Shown: one piece after another, positions 63,357 through 64,000 of the stretch
How positions within the stretch are numbered: position 1 is the first letter of the stretch
How the letters are laid out: each line of letters opens with the position of its first letter
Source: Notospermus geniculatus
Taxonomy: Eukaryota > Nemertea > Pilidiophora > Heteronemertea > Lineidae
Direction of reading: 5' to 3'
Assembly: GCA_002633025.1 (NCBI GenBank)
Contig: NMRB01000026.1
Span: forward strand, 190,011 to 254,010
DNA: 64,000 nucleotides
The notes under the pieces: generated by a model
What the model was told of the DNA's origin: nothing
Seen by the model: the letters and a program-made list of their open reading frames with translations, nothing else
Database searches by the model: none
Position numbers and translations under genes: made by a program

Positions 63357-64000
63357 CCTGTTGTTGAGTTTTGTAATGGGCCTATGTATTGTGTGATGGC
63401 GAAGATCTTTAGCACAGGCCTTTTTCAAATGCTTGACAAGATATACATGTAGAATATAGCCAACATGATACATGCGGCAAAGGGAAAGAAATTCCTAAAC
63501 ATTTCTAACTCCACCTGAAGTGAGGCGTTACATGAAGTGACATGTCTCAATTGCTCTTCAAAAACTAGTGTATGCAAACATACTGACTATATTTTATCAT
63601 ATTTGCTTAGTTTGAATGCAAATTCTCAAATATTTTGAAAGTTTTTTTTAGATTTTGACATCTACGTCTGAAACGCTCAGTTTTTCTGTCTAGTCATAAA
63701 ATCTTCCATTGTGTTCATTTTTTTCATAAAATCGAGGCAGTGGCTTTGTAGGCCTACATCAAAATCAGCCCACAACCTTCACAACAAAGCCGTCCCTTAA
63801 TAGTTCCGTATGGCATGTATGGTGTCATTTTCCGACACGAGTACACTCTACGCACGAAATCGAAAAGCATTAGATCACTTGGTCCATTACTGGATGATGT
63901 CGCCGCGTAACGCGTGCGTACGTCACCATGACAACCAGTTATGAGCAGGTATTTGTCTTGTTATCCGAGGAACATGCTGAGTATCGATGCAGTATTACAT
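63357..64000. other. No recognised feature
   Basis: AT-rich sequence without a recognised exon or repeat. Confidence 0.35.

Overview
This window is eukaryotic nuclear DNA, most likely from a marine invertebrate. It has spliced exons with GT-AG borders, many short palindromic DNA transposons, tRNA-derived SINEs, a 5'-truncated L2/CR1-like retrotransposon and many minisatellites. Frequent TAGGCCTA and ACATGTAC motifs and the style of the repeats fit a hemichordate, cephalochordate, echinoderm or similar genome, but the sequence does not fix the species.

The main gene is a plexin-domain-containing protein gene (PLXDC1/PLXDC2 family, also called TEM7/TEM7R) on the minus strand between about 12745 and 1899. 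I assembled ten coding exons by matching the family protein and checking every splice border and phase. In transcript order they are 12745-12417, 12037-11882, 11594-11525, 11159-11037, 10719-10669, 9723-9659, then either 8974-8878 or 6610-6517, then 2725-2630 and 2047-1899. Together they encode about 378 residues: a Thr/Pro-rich N-terminal stalk, the conserved nidogen-like extracellular domain and the PSI (plexin-semaphorin-integrin) cysteine module. I found neither the signal-peptide exon (expected to the right of 12745) nor the juxtamembrane, transmembrane and cytoplasmic exons (expected left of 1899, possibly outside the window).

The most interesting feature is a pair of alternative exons (8a at 8974-8878, 8b at 6610-6517). 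Both encode the same segment around the motif HPVKVG. Their phases are identical, and using both or neither creates an early stop, so they should be spliced in a mutually exclusive way. A recent tandem duplication of about 1 kb (6895-7900 and 7901-8902) lies between them. It has copied the last 26 nt of exon 8a plus its donor site, leaving a decoy exon end at 7901-7876.

From about 12.8 kb to 64 kb I recognise no gene with confidence. This part may be a large first intron and/or intergenic DNA. It holds about twenty fold-back/MITE elements (several nested, some with clear target-site duplications), at least ten copies of one SINE family and several of two others, a piggyBac-like element, a 145-bp satellite-bearing element, the L2-like element, and two larger direct duplications (about 1.28 kb and 1.91 kb). 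The larger one has a single N exactly at its junction and may be an assembly artefact. A weak candidate for a second, unidentified gene lies on the plus strand near 60.9-63.2 kb.
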